Source of the DNA: Arthrobacter pascens
GTDB lineage: Bacteria > Actinomycetota > Actinomycetes > Actinomycetales > Micrococcaceae
Assembly: GCF_017052465.1 (NCBI RefSeq)
Contig: NZ_JAFHKT010000130.1
Location: 61,556 to 125,555, forward strand
Direction: 5' to 3'
Length of the DNA stretch: 64,000 nucleotides
This document shows, piece by piece, positions 8,303 through 17,208 of this stretch. The position numbers and the translations under genes were made by a program. A model generated the notes under the pieces. It saw nothing but the letters and a program-made list of their open reading frames with translations, made no database searches and was not told the origin of the DNA. The first letter of the stretch is position 1, and every line of letters starts with the position of its first letter.

Positions 8303-8644
8303 TCAGCTGGCCGGGTCGTACCCGAATTGCCGGACCTCTTGCGAACAGCGGCAGGCGACGGCGATCTTCGCGGCCCACTCGAGTGCCGCCTCCCGCGACG
8401 GCAGCTCCAGAACGGTGTAGCCGCCGTTGGGCACCTTGTGGCCGGGGTACGTGCCCTCGGTGACGGTGCCGTCACCGGCCACGAGCACCGGGTCTACGTC
8501 CTCATCGATCCCGCCGCCGAAGACATACACGCCCGCCGCCTTGGCTTCCTCGATGACGGCATGCGAGGCTTCGACCACCGCCTCGAAGTCCTCCTCGGGG
8601 ACCACCATGGCCTCGCCGGGGAACGAGATCAGGTACTTCGTCAT
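8303..8644 (-). CDS. YCII-related (DGPF-type) domain protein
   Basis: A 113-aa protein of the YCII/DGPF fold (dimeric alpha-beta barrel), opening MTKYLISFPGEAMV with a GGGIDEDVDPVLV segment in the middle and LPSREAALEWAAKIAVACR near the end. Members are small cytoplasmic proteins; many lie beside ECF sigma factors, but none is present here. The ATG at 8644 has GAGGAG seven bases upstream, which decides the start over an upstream in-frame candidate. It converges on the carbonic anhydrase remnant. Function unknown. Confidence 0.8.
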   Translation of the reverse strand: MTKYLISFPGEAMVVPEEDFEAVVEASHAVIEEAKAAGVYVFGGGIDEDVDPVLVAGDGTVTEGTYPGHKVPNGGYTVLELPSREAALEWAAKIAVACRCSQEVRQFGYDPAS

Positions 8645-8859
8645 TCGAGGGCTCCTCTGCTCCGGCGGCGCCATCCGTCGGCTCTTCACTGCGGCACCGC
8701 TTTGGTGCCCCGCCCGATTATGGCTCCGGCGCCTGGCATGTGGTCAAGGGTCAAGCGTCGCGTCCGACACTTGTGCCTGGTTGCCGGGCGGCACCAGTGG
8801 CCCAATGCACTGGGCGGAAGGTACTGACGCGCCGGTGAAGGCCGGGGTAGGTTGTCCCC

Positions 8860-9882
8860 ATGGCCAGCGAACAGACCACCCTTACCGTAACCGGCCCCAA
8901 CGGCCCCCGCGACATGCGCATCTCGAGCCCCAGCCGGGTCCTTTGGCCCGAGTTGGGCCTGACGAAGCTGGACTTGGCGCGCTACATGGTGGACGTCGGC
9001 GAGCCCTTCATCCGGGCCAACGGTGACCGGCCGGTCTCGCTCCAGCGGTTTTCGGACACCGTCGACGGCGAGCAGTTCTTCTCCAAGAACCCGCCGAAGG
9101 GAACGCCGGACTTCATCCGGTCCGTCAAGGTGACCTATCCGAGCGCCCGATCGCATCCCCAGCTGGTCCTGGACGAGCCTGCGGCCGCGGTGTGGGCCGT
9201 GCAGATGAACACCGTCGTGTTCCACCCGTGGCCCTCGCGCGCCGAGAACTCCGACAACCCTGACCAGCTCCGAATTGACCTTGACCCCCAGCCCGGCACG
9301 GACTTCGATGACGCCGTCCCGGCCGCCCTGGCGCTGCGGGAAGTACTGTCCGAGGCGGGGCTCGATGCCTTCATCAAGACCTCAGGCAACCGCGGCCTGC
9401 ATGTCTACGCCGCGATCGAGCCGAAGCGGGAGTTCCTCGACGTGCGCCATGCAGTGATCGCCGCCGCACGGGAACTCGAGCGTCGGATGCCGGACAAGGT
9501 GACCACCAACTGGTGGAAGGAAGAGCGCGGCGAACGCGTCTTCCTGGACTTCAACCAGGCCAACCGTGACCGCACCATTGCCGGCGCGTACAGTCCCCGC
9601 GCGCTTCCGCATGCCCCCGTGTCCTGCCCGATCAGCTGGGACGAGCTGGAAGGCGTCAACCCGAAGGACTTCACCATCCTCACCGTGCCCGAGCGGCTGA
9701 AGACCGTGGGCGACCCGTGGGCGGACATGAACGCCAACCCCGGGACCGTCGATACGCTGCTCGGCTGGTGGGAGCGGGACCTCAAGGACGGGCTGGGCGA
9801 ACTGCCGTTCCCGCCCGACTACCCCAAAATGCCGGGCGAGCCGCCCCGCGTGCAGCCGAGCCGGGCCAAGAAGCAGGAGTAG
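8860..9882 (+). CDS. Stand-alone LigD-type polymerase/primase domain protein
   Basis: A 340-aa archaeo-eukaryotic primase-fold polymerase equal to the polymerase domain of bacterial NHEJ ligase LigD, without ligase or nuclease parts. Catalytic carboxylates appear in RIDLDPQ (Asp-x-Asp); SGNRGLHVY supplies the nucleotide-binding SGxRGxH motif; FLDFNQANRD supplies the third metal-binding Asp. The family fills gaps with ribo- or deoxynucleotides at double-strand breaks. No ku or ligD ligase gene lies nearby, so its partner must be elsewhere. The reading frame starts at ATG 8860 with little Shine-Dalgarno, and the gene converges on the YrdC-like gene with only six bases between stops. Confidence 0.9.
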   Translation: MASEQTTLTVTGPNGPRDMRISSPSRVLWPELGLTKLDLARYMVDVGEPFIRANGDRPVSLQRFSDTVDGEQFFSKNPPKGTPDFIRSVKVTYPSARSHPQLVLDEPAAAVWAVQMNTVVFHPWPSRAENSDNPDQLRIDLDPQPGTDFDDAVPAALALREVLSEAGLDAFIKTSGNRGLHVYAAIEPKREFLDVRHAVIAAARELERRMPDKVTTNWWKEERGERVFLDFNQANRDRTIAGAYSPRALPHAPVSCPISWDELEGVNPKDFTILTVPERLKTVGDPWADMNANPGTVDTLLGWWERDLKDGLGELPFPPDYPKMPGEPPRVQPSRAKKQE

Positions 9883-9888
9883 CGCGCG

Positions 9889-10509
9889 CTATTCGAACCG
9901 CGAAGGATCACCGGTTCCCCGGCGCACCACCTCGGCGACGCCGCTCGAGAAGTCGACCACCGTCGTCGGCTCTGCCCCGCAGTCGCCGGAATCGACGACG
10001 GCGTCCACCACGTGGTCCAGCCGTTCCTTGATTTCCCAGCCCTGGGTCAGAGGATCCTCCTCGTCCGGCAGCAGCAGCGTGCTGGAAAGCAACGGTTCGC
10101 CCAGCTCAGCAAGGAGCGCCTGGACGAAGCTGTGGTTCGGAATGCGCACGCCCACGGTCTTCTTCTTCGGGTGCAGAAGCCGGCGCGGCACCTCCTTGGT
10201 GGCCGGCAGGATGAACGTGTAGCTGCCCGGCGTCACGGATTTGATGCTGCGGAACACGTCGTTGCCGATGTTCACGAACTGTCCCAGCTGGGCGAAGTCC
10301 CTGCAGACGAGTGTGAAGTGGTGCTTGTTGTCGAGCTGGCGGATGGTGCGGATCCTGTCCAGCGCCTCCTTGTTGCCCAGCTGCGCGCCAAGCGCGTAGC
10401 AGGAGTCCGTGGGGTACGCGATCAGCCCGCCGGAGTGGAGGAGATCCACGATCTGGGCAATCGCGCGCGGCTGGGGGTCCTCGGGGTGCACATCAAAGTA
10501 TCTCGCCAT
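9889..10509 (-). CDS. YrdC/Sua5-family protein, YciO-like
   Basis: A 206-aa YrdC-domain protein. The domain begins with IVDLLHSGGLIAYPTDSCYALG and continues with the nucleotide-binding KHHFTLVCRD segment and PGSYTFILPATKEVPRR. True L-threonylcarbamoyladenylate synthases make the precursor of the t6A tRNA modification. The shorter YciO branch lacks the Sua5 C-terminal domain, and its activity is less certain. By length and by the KKKTVGVRIPNH segment this one looks closer to YciO. ATG start at 10509. It runs divergently from the Tat-exported protein gene. Confidence 0.82.
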   Translation of the reverse strand: MARYFDVHPEDPQPRAIAQIVDLLHSGGLIAYPTDSCYALGAQLGNKEALDRIRTIRQLDNKHHFTLVCRDFAQLGQFVNIGNDVFRSIKSVTPGSYTFILPATKEVPRRLLHPKKKTVGVRIPNHSFVQALLAELGEPLLSSTLLLPDEEDPLTQGWEIKERLDHVVDAVVDSGDCGAEPTTVVDFSSGVAEVVRRGTGDPSRFE

Positions 10510-10683
10510 GGCTAGAGCCTACGGCCACCAGGAGCCGCGGGGTATCGGGAAACGCAAGTCAAACCGAAACCGGCATTCATTTACTGCATCGACTGGACAT
10601 ATCTTCGCCGATTCCGTCAGGGTGGATAAAGTGTCCGGCGTCATCCGGCGCCGGCAGCTCTGAGATTCCTGTGGGGGGAAACT

Positions 10684-11793
10684 ATGGCCATTCTTGACCT
10701 TGGTGCCGACACGCTCGGAAACCTGAACAAGCAGACGACCCAAGCCCGGGCCGGGGCGAGCCGGCGCACAGTACACAGGCGCACAGTGCTCAAGGGCCTC
10801 GCCGCGGGCGCGGTCCTCGGACCGGCGTCGGCCCTGACCAGTGGCGGCACCGCAGAGGCCGCTGCGGGCTACCACCTCGCCGTGGTCGACCAGAACTCCA
10901 GGACGGTGCGGATCTTCGACCGCGACGCGGAGCGGTGGAACGATGACGCCGTGATCTGGTCCTTCGCGGGCAAGGAACCATGGCTCGGCAAGAAGTGGTG
11001 GTCGGACCTGTCCGACGTCAAGATCCGCAAGACCCAGGCGCGGGGGCGGATCGCGCTGGTCTGCGCCTCCGGCGGTGCCGCTGGAATCGTCCAGGTCAGG
11101 CGCGGCGAACACACGGACTCCGACAACGACCTGATCTGGCAGGCCTACCCGGATGACAACCCGCATTCCATCGAGAGGATTCCGCACAACGGCTCGATCC
11201 TCACCGCCAGCTCGAAGGGCGGGAAGAACCTCCAGCTCTACTCCCCGAAGAACCCGGACTCGATCGACGACTTCGACAGCTATGAGAAGGTCAACTCCTG
11301 GAGATTCCCGGGCGCCCATGGCATCCTCTGGGATCCGCGCACCAAGAACGAGGTTTCCAAAGGAGTCCTGTGGGTGCTCGGCGACGGCAAGCTCGTCGGC
11401 TATAAGGTCAAGGGGTCCGGCCAGAACACTGACCTCGACGTCTGGCGCGAAGTGGCCATCGACCATCCCGGCGCCAAAATGGGTCACGACCTGCAACCCG
11501 ACTTCACCATGCGCGGCCACCTCCTGCTGACCGACAGCAAAGGCGTCTACCGCTACGACGTCAACAGCAACGACAAGGTCATCAGCAACCCGATCTGGGC
11601 CAAGGGGCGGGTCAAATCCATTGCCCGGCACCCCGTCACCAAGGAGTACATCTGGGTGGTCGGTTCACCCGAAACAGGCGAGATGGGCACACAGGTAAGC
11701 ATCGGCAAGGACCTGGGGACGCCGACCCACGAGCGCGGCTGGCCCGAGGCACGCTTCTACAAGGCCAGGATCTTCAGCCCCGACTATGAGTGA
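10684..11793 (+). CDS. Probable Tat-exported protein, possible beta-propeller (DUF6528-like)
   Basis: A 369-aa protein. The N-terminus has a charged leader, a twin-arginine-like RRTVLKGLAAGAVLG stretch (about residues 36-50) and an Ala-rich end (GGTAEAAAG) fit for cleavage, so export by the Tat route is likely. The mature part is repetitive: HLAVVDQNSRTVRIFD, IPHNGSILTASSKGGKNLQLY and LLLTDSKGVYRYD suggest four or more beta-propeller blades. It resembles secreted proteins of the DUF6528 type, with no known catalytic residues. The ATG at 10684 follows a purine-rich GGGGGGAA stretch. The gene stands alone; substrate unknown. Confidence 0.65.
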   Translation: MAILDLGADTLGNLNKQTTQARAGASRRTVHRRTVLKGLAAGAVLGPASALTSGGTAEAAAGYHLAVVDQNSRTVRIFDRDAERWNDDAVIWSFAGKEPWLGKKWWSDLSDVKIRKTQARGRIALVCASGGAAGIVQVRRGEHTDSDNDLIWQAYPDDNPHSIERIPHNGSILTASSKGGKNLQLYSPKNPDSIDDFDSYEKVNSWRFPGAHGILWDPRTKNEVSKGVLWVLGDGKLVGYKVKGSGQNTDLDVWREVAIDHPGAKMGHDLQPDFTMRGHLLLTDSKGVYRYDVNSNDKVISNPIWAKGRVKSIARHPVTKEYIWVVGSPETGEMGTQVSIGKDLGTPTHERGWPEARFYKARIFSPDYE

Positions 11794-11913
11794 CCACGTC
11801 ACGGCAACACCCCGTGGACCCTATGAAGGGCCGCTCGTTTGAGGCAACATGTGTAGTGCGGTCCGCCACATCAGCGGCCATCCAGCCTGTCCCGACTCTC
11901 GAAGGAGAATGCT

Positions 11914-12345
11914 GTGCCTACCGTGCTCAACCCTTACCTCGGCTTCCGCGACAACGCCCGCGATGCGATGACCTTCTACCAGTCGGTTTTCGGCGGGGAC
12001 CTGGCCCTCAGCACCTTCGGCGACTTCCATGCCAGCGAAGACCCGTCGGAGGCGGACAAGATCATGCACGGGATGCTGACGTCCGGCAACGGGCTCGTCC
12101 TCATGGGTGCTGACACGCCGGCGGGCATGGACTACACGCCAGGCAATACCATCTCTGTCTCGCTCAGCGGCGATGACGAAACCGAGCTGCGCGGTTACTG
12201 GGAGAAGCTCTCCAGCGAGGGCGGTACCGTCACGGTGCCGCTGGAGCCCGCGCCGTGGGGCGACACGTTCGGCATGTGCACGGACCGGTTCGGCATTGCC
12301 TGGCTGGTCAACATCGCCGGAGCCCAGCAGGCGCCGACTGCATGA
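11914..12345 (+). CDS. VOC-family (PhnB/glyoxalase-like) protein
   Basis: A 143-aa vicinal oxygen chelate protein of the PhnB-like group: LNPYLGFRDNARDAMTFYQ at the start, then FGGDLALSTFGDF, and a closing WGDTFGMCTDRFGIAWLVN. These are typical of the small DUF1428/PhnB-type proteins annotated as 3-demethylubiquinone-like or glyoxalase-like. Such proteins are often unassigned. The GTG start at 11914 has GAAGGAG just upstream. Enzymatic role cannot be set from sequence. Confidence 0.82.
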   Translation: MPTVLNPYLGFRDNARDAMTFYQSVFGGDLALSTFGDFHASEDPSEADKIMHGMLTSGNGLVLMGADTPAGMDYTPGNTISVSLSGDDETELRGYWEKLSSEGGTVTVPLEPAPWGDTFGMCTDRFGIAWLVNIAGAQQAPTA

Positions 12346-12429
12346 CGCCTACTTCCGTGCGACAGGCGCGGTGCCATCGAGACCGATGTGTCCCTTGAGG
12401 TAGGTGCAGGCCGGTGCGACGATTGACGG

Positions 12430-13110
12430 GTGGAGCCCCTTCTTGATTTCCTCGGCCACTACTGGTGGCTTGTCTTTCCGCTGAGCGGAGTTATCGGCGG
12501 CTGGAGCCAGGCCTGGTCCAAGGCGAGTGAACGGCGGCACCAGCGCAAGCTGGAGCTCTACCGGCTCAAGAACCAGGCGCTGTCAGCCGAGAAGGTCCAT
12601 GAGAACGACGTCGCGTCCTTGATGTCCGCGCACGACGCCGTCAACGGGCGCTGGCTGGAGTACGAACTCGACGTGGGCAAGCTCATCGATTTCCCGGTCA
12701 TGACGGACGTCCGGGAACCTCTCACCGTTGCCTTTCTGCGGGCCAAGCGTGACGCTGACGGACTGCGCCCGTCGAGCCAGTCGGACATTCTGAGCAAGTC
12801 ACGCCTGGACGAATACCGGGCCGCGGTCCGCAGTTTTGAAGTCGCCTTCGACGTTGCCGAGCGCGAAGCCCGAAGAATCAGGCACAGCAATTTTTCCGCG
12901 GGCGAGCGCCACCGGCTGGCCACGGCCAGGAAGCTGCTGCGCATCGCCGAGGACGAAGCTGCCACACCTGCGGAACGTCAGACGGCATACAAGCGTGCGC
13001 GGCACGAATTGGAGGGCCTTATCGTTCTGCCCGATGCCACACGGGCAGCACTCGAGGAAAAGGTCGCCCGGATGCTCGGCACCGGTTCGTCGACGGCCAC
13101 CCGACCGTAG
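12430..13110 (+). CDS. Membrane-anchored hypothetical protein with coiled-coil
   Basis: A 226-aa protein opening with a hydrophobic segment rich in Trp and Gly (YWWLVFPLSGVIGGW, about residues 11-25), followed by a basic stretch (KASERRHQRKLELYRLKNQ) that would set the rest in the cytoplasm. The remainder is strongly helical and charged, with likely coiled coil around residues 32-70 and 130-215. No family is recognised. GTG start at 12430. It converges on the phosphoketolase gene, 27 bp away. Confidence 0.6.
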   Translation: MEPLLDFLGHYWWLVFPLSGVIGGWSQAWSKASERRHQRKLELYRLKNQALSAEKVHENDVASLMSAHDAVNGRWLEYELDVGKLIDFPVMTDVREPLTVAFLRAKRDADGLRPSSQSDILSKSRLDEYRAAVRSFEVAFDVAEREARRIRHSNFSAGERHRLATARKLLRIAEDEAATPAERQTAYKRARHELEGLIVLPDATRAALEEKVARMLGTGSSTATRP

Positions 13111-13137
13111 GACGTGCCTACTCCGGCGGAGCCGGCT

Positions 13138-15549
13138 CTACTCAGGCGGAGCCGGCGGCGTCCAGGTCCAGTTGCGGATTTCGGGGAGGTCTTCGAAATA
13201 CTCGCGGATGTACCGGGCGTGGGCGTCCAGCTGCCGGCTGCACAGTTCGGCCAGGTCCTCGGCCCCCGGGAGCCGGCGCGGCAGGCGCCGCAGCGCCTCG
13301 AGAGTGAGGTGGTAGCGGCTCATCCGGTTCAGCACCACCATGTCGAAGGGGGTGGTTGTAGTGCCCTGCTGGCTGTACCCGCGCACGTGGAACCGTTCCG
13401 GGTTGGGCCGCCCGTGCAGCAGCTGGTGGAAGGATCGGGCATAGCCGTGCCAGGCGACGACGACATCGCATCCTTCCGTGAACAGGGAGCTGAAGGTACC
13501 GCCGTCGAGGCCGTGCGGGTGGGTCTGCCGGGGCGGGAGGACCATGGCGTCCATGATGTTGACCACGCGGACACGGGCTTCGGGGACGTGGCGTTGCAGC
13601 AGCCAGGCGGCCGCCAGCGTCTCCTCGGTGGGGATGTCGCCGGCACAGGCAAGGACGATGTCCGGGTCGGACGTGCCTTCCGGCGGCTCGTTGCCGGCCC
13701 AGTCCCAGCGCGATGCGCCTGCCTCGGCGTGGGCGCGGGCCTCGTCCAGCGTGAGGTATTGCGGGTGCGCCTGTTTGTCCACCACCACAAGGTTGACGTA
13801 GTCGGTGCTGAGCAGCGCGTGTTCGGCCGCGGCCAGCAGGGTGTTGGTGTCCGGCGGCAGGTAGATGCGCGTCACCTCGCCGGAGAGGGAGAGCACCGTA
13901 TCAATGAGGCCCGGCCCCTGGTGGCTGAACCCGTTGTGGTCATTGCGCCAGCAGGTGGACGTCAGCAGGATGTTGAGGCTCGGAACGGGCGAGCGCCAGT
14001 CCAGTTCGCGCGCGTGCTGGAGCCATTTGGCGTGCTGGACTGTCATGGAGGCACTGACCATGGCGAAGGCTTCGTAGCTGGCGAAGAAACCGTGCCTCCC
14101 GCTGAGCAGATACCCCTCGAGCCAGCCCTGGCACAGGTGCTCGGAGAGCACCTCCATCACGCGGCCGTCGGGGGAAACGTGGTCACTGGACCCCGCGGCG
14201 TCGCCGCTGCCGGGCGGGAGCAGCAGGCAGCGGTCGCTCGCCTCGAAGACAGCCCCCAGCCGGTTGCTGTTGGTCTCGTCAGGGCAGAAGAGCCGGAACC
14301 GCGGGTCTGCCTCCGTGCTCCGGTAGAGGTCGCGGAACAGTTCGCCGAGCGGTTTGGTGGTTTCTTTGCTGGTGGAGCCGCGCTCGCCGGGATCCACGGC
14401 GTACCGCGTCAGATCAGGGATCTCCAGCGGGACGGACGGCAGGCCGTTTGCGGGCGGTACGGATCCCATCCGCAGTGCACCCTCCGGGGCCAGGGCCGCC
14501 AGCTCAGGAACCAGCCTGCCGTCGGCGTCGAACAGTGTTTCGGGCTGGTAGGAACGCATCCACTGTTCGAGCTGGGCGAGGTGCTCCGGATTGTCCCGGA
14601 CCCCCGACAGCGGCACCTGGTGGGAACGGAACGTTCCTTCCACCGGGCTGCCGTCGACGGTTTCCGGTCCCGTCCAGCCTTTGGGAGTCCTCAGGATGAT
14701 GGCCGGCCAGCGGGCGGCGCCGGTCACGCCGTCGCTGCGGGCAGCCTCCTGGAACCGGCGGATATCCGCATACGCGCGGTCCACGGCGGCGGCCAGGTCC
14801 CGGTGGACCCGTTGGGGGTCGTCGCCGGAGACCGTGACGGGAGCCCAGCCGTGGGCGTGCAGGAGGGCCTCCACGTCCGCGTCGGAACGGCGGCCCAACA
14901 CGGTGGGTCCGGAGATCTTGTGCCCGTTGAGGTGGAGGATCGGCAGGACGGCGCCGTCTCGGGCCGGGTTGAGGAAGAAGGGCGCATCCCATGACGCCGC
15001 AAGGGGACCGGTTTCGGCCTCTCCGTCGCCCACCACACAGGCAGCGATCAGCCCGGGGTTGTCCATGACGGCGCCGGTGGCGTGCATCAGGGAGTAGCCG
15101 AGCTCGCCGCCCTCATGGATGGATCCGGGTGTGGCCGGACCCGCATGGCTCCCGATGCCGCCGGGGGTCGAAAACTGGCGGGCCAGGCGCCGCAGCCCCG
15201 CCGCGTCCTGGCTGACCTCCGGGTATACCTCGGAATACGTGCCTTCGAGGTACACGTTCGCCACCACTGCCGGCCCGCCGTGGCCCGGGCCTGCAAGGAA
15301 CAGGACCTCGGCGCCGGTCCGCCGGATCAGACGGTTGAGATGCACGTAGATCAGGGACAGCCCCGGGCCGGTTCCCCAGTGGCCGAGCAGCCGCGGTTTG
15401 ATGTGGTCCGGTGCCAGCGGTTCCCGCAGCAGCGCATTCTCCTGGAGGTAGATCTGGGCCACCGTGAGGTAGTTGGCGGCGCTCCAGTACCGGTGCAGCA
15501 GGTCAAGTTCATCGGTGGAAATGGCGTCGGCCGCATCGGTGGTGCCCAT
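13138..15549 (-). CDS. xfp: Xylulose-5-phosphate/fructose-6-phosphate phosphoketolase
   Basis: An 803-aa thiamine diphosphate enzyme that cleaves xylulose 5-phosphate (and often fructose 6-phosphate) to acetyl phosphate plus a shorter sugar phosphate. The family signature runs through the whole length: LGHWGTGPGLSLIYVHLNR, GPGHGGPAVVANVYLEG, and the ThDP site GDGEAETGPLA. Later come WRNDHNGFSHQGPGLID and the C-terminal RGYSQQGTTTTPFDMVV. Length is that of full-size bacterial phosphoketolases. No acetate kinase or phosphotransacetylase lies beside it. The gene is alone on its strand, 67 bp upstream of which the maleylpyruvate isomerase gene ends. Confidence 0.96.
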   Translation of the reverse strand: MGTTDAADAISTDELDLLHRYWSAANYLTVAQIYLQENALLREPLAPDHIKPRLLGHWGTGPGLSLIYVHLNRLIRRTGAEVLFLAGPGHGGPAVVANVYLEGTYSEVYPEVSQDAAGLRRLARQFSTPGGIGSHAGPATPGSIHEGGELGYSLMHATGAVMDNPGLIAACVVGDGEAETGPLAASWDAPFFLNPARDGAVLPILHLNGHKISGPTVLGRRSDADVEALLHAHGWAPVTVSGDDPQRVHRDLAAAVDRAYADIRRFQEAARSDGVTGAARWPAIILRTPKGWTGPETVDGSPVEGTFRSHQVPLSGVRDNPEHLAQLEQWMRSYQPETLFDADGRLVPELAALAPEGALRMGSVPPANGLPSVPLEIPDLTRYAVDPGERGSTSKETTKPLGELFRDLYRSTEADPRFRLFCPDETNSNRLGAVFEASDRCLLLPPGSGDAAGSSDHVSPDGRVMEVLSEHLCQGWLEGYLLSGRHGFFASYEAFAMVSASMTVQHAKWLQHARELDWRSPVPSLNILLTSTCWRNDHNGFSHQGPGLIDTVLSLSGEVTRIYLPPDTNTLLAAAEHALLSTDYVNLVVVDKQAHPQYLTLDEARAHAEAGASRWDWAGNEPPEGTSDPDIVLACAGDIPTEETLAAAWLLQRHVPEARVRVVNIMDAMVLPPRQTHPHGLDGGTFSSLFTEGCDVVVAWHGYARSFHQLLHGRPNPERFHVRGYSQQGTTTTPFDMVVLNRMSRYHLTLEALRRLPRRLPGAEDLAELCSRQLDAHARYIREYFEDLPEIRNWTWTPPAPPE

Positions 15550-15616
15550 GCCCTGCCTCTCGTCGGATCTGGTCCAGCGCTGACGGGCACAGTCTATCCT
15601 CCGGGATTTTCGAACC

Positions 15617-16369
15617 TCAGATCCACGGGGGCGCGGCCGGCACTTCCGCTCGTGGGGCTCCGCTGTGTGTGGCTGTGAGCCTTTGGGTGCCGCGGCCGGT
15701 GGCCCATTGCGCGACGGCGGCCAGCGGCCCGGTGATGACCGTCGGGTTTTCGGCGGGCGTGTCGCCGAAGGTCAGGTCCGTGCCCGTCACCTTAATGAGG
15801 AGCCCCGCATCGGTGCCGCGGGTGTGCCAGGCTGCGGTGATGTCTTTGAGGAGCCGGGTGAGGACGGGTGCGGGGATGTCGGTGAAGGCTGCGCCGTTGT
15901 CGAGGTCGACGGCGTGGACCCAGACTTCGCGGGTGCGCATCCAGACTGTTTCTTCGGCCGGGACGGTGCGGCCCTGGGCGGTTTTGACTTTGTGGTGCCA
16001 GGCGTCGGCGGGCAGGTCGCGCCATTCGACGTTGAGGTGCACGGCGGAGTGGTCGAAGAGGTTCCGCAGCGCGGTCGGGGATAGCGTGGCGCCGAAGTCG
16101 ATTTCGTAGCTCCGGGCCTCGGTGGAGGCGTACATCGGAGTCTCGACTCCGGTGGCGGCCCACTCGATGAGCCGGGCGATGGCGCGGGCGTTGTAGCCCA
16201 CATGGGCCACGAGGTGGCGGCGGGTCCAGCCCGGAAGCAGGGTGCCGCCGTCGAGCTCTGCGTCGGAGAGTTCGTTGAGTTTGCGGGCGAAGTACGCCGT
16301 GCCGCGCCGCGCCTGCAGGAGTTCGTCCTGCAGGCGCGGGTCGGTGGTTTGGTCGGTGCGGGCGGCCAT
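15617..16369 (-). CDS. Mycothiol-dependent maleylpyruvate isomerase
   Basis: A 250-aa DinB-fold enzyme that converts maleylpyruvate to fumarylpyruvate in the gentisate pathway, using mycothiol instead of glutathione. His52 (in RRHLVAHVGYN), Glu148 and His152 (in TREVWVHAVDL) match the metal-binding His-Glu-His set of the Corynebacterium glutamicum enzyme. The start ATG overlaps the preceding gene's TGA by one base (TGATG at 16367-16371), so translation is coupled. It is the last gene of the leftward three-gene gentisate operon. The call is strengthened by both neighbours. Confidence 0.92.
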   Translation of the reverse strand: MAARTDQTTDPRLQDELLQARRGTAYFARKLNELSDAELDGGTLLPGWTRRHLVAHVGYNARAIARLIEWAATGVETPMYASTEARSYEIDFGATLSPTALRNLFDHSAVHLNVEWRDLPADAWHHKVKTAQGRTVPAEETVWMRTREVWVHAVDLDNGAAFTDIPAPVLTRLLKDITAAWHTRGTDAGLLIKVTGTDLTFGDTPAENPTVITGPLAAVAQWATGRGTQRLTATHSGAPRAEVPAAPPWI

Positions 16370-17208
16370 CAGGCTTCCTTGACCACGCGGTTGCTCAGCT
16401 GGCCCAGGCCCTCGATGGTGGTGACCAGGATCTGGCCTTCCTGCAGGTAGCGCTTGGGGTCTTGGGCGTGGCCCACGCCGCCGGGGGTGCCGGTCGCGAT
16501 CACATCACCTGGGTTCAGCGTGATGATGGTGGAGATGTAGGACACCAGGAACTCCGGAGTGAACACCAGGTCCCCGGTCGGGGTCTGCTGCTGGATTTCG
16601 CCGTCCACGGCGGAAGTCATCAGCGGTCCGGCGCTGAATTCGTCCTTGGTGACCAGGGCCGGGCCGAACGGGGTGGACTTCTCCCAGGTCTTGCCCTGCA
16701 GCCACTGGATGGTGCGGAACTGATAGTCGCGCATGCTGATGTCGTTCAGGACGGCGTACCCGGCGATGTGCTCGGCGGCGTCGGCTTCGCTGATCCGGCG
16801 GCCCTTTTTGCCGATAACCACGGCCAGTTCGGCTTCCCAGTCCACGGTGTCCGATTCCTGCGGCAGGGCGAGGTCATCGTTCGGGCCGATCAGGGACTCG
16901 GCGTACTTGGCGAACAGCGTGGGGTACTCCGGGACCTCCCGGCCCATTTCCTTGATGTGGTTGCGGTAGTTGTGGCCCACGCAGATGATCTTGCCGGGGG
17001 AGGGGACGACGGCGGCGAGGTCCGCGCCCTCGAGCGCGTGCGTGGCGCCGCTGGCCGCCTTCGCCTTTTCCTCCCACGCGGAGTCGCGGAGGAGCTCCCC
17101 GACGTCGGCGAAGCCGCCGATTTCGGTCAGGGTGTCGCCGTCCTGGCGGACGGCCGTCGTCGTGACTGTGTTGTCGGCAGAGGGGAGGCGGAGGGTGAGG
17201 AGTCTCAT
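16369..17208 (-). CDS. Fumarylpyruvate hydrolase (fumarylacetoacetate hydrolase family)
   Basis: A 279-aa FAH-fold enzyme that splits fumarylpyruvate into fumarate and pyruvate, the last gentisate-pathway step. The catalytic domain starts near residue 72 (GKIICVGHNYRNHIKEMG) and carries the metal-binding acidic residues of DWEAELAVVIG, then DISMRDYQFR and PGDVIATGTPGGVG. Its ATG overlaps the dioxygenase TAA by one base (TAATG) and its TGA overlaps the next ATG, so it is tightly coupled on both sides. Substrate is inferred from position; FAH proteins alone do not reveal it. Confidence 0.92.
   Translation of the reverse strand: MRLLTLRLPSADNTVTTTAVRQDGDTLTEIGGFADVGELLRDSAWEEKAKAASGATHALEGADLAAVVPSPGKIICVGHNYRNHIKEMGREVPEYPTLFAKYAESLIGPNDDLALPQESDTVDWEAELAVVIGKKGRRISEADAAEHIAGYAVLNDISMRDYQFRTIQWLQGKTWEKSTPFGPALVTKDEFSAGPLMTSAVDGEIQQQTPTGDLVFTPEFLVSYISTIITLNPGDVIATGTPGGVGHAQDPKRYLQEGQILVTTIEGLGQLSNRVVKEA

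Noticed and set aside
13114..14994. 626-codon plus-strand frame inside the phosphoketolase gene
   Set aside because: Antisense to a full-length phosphoketolase and lacking any family signature.
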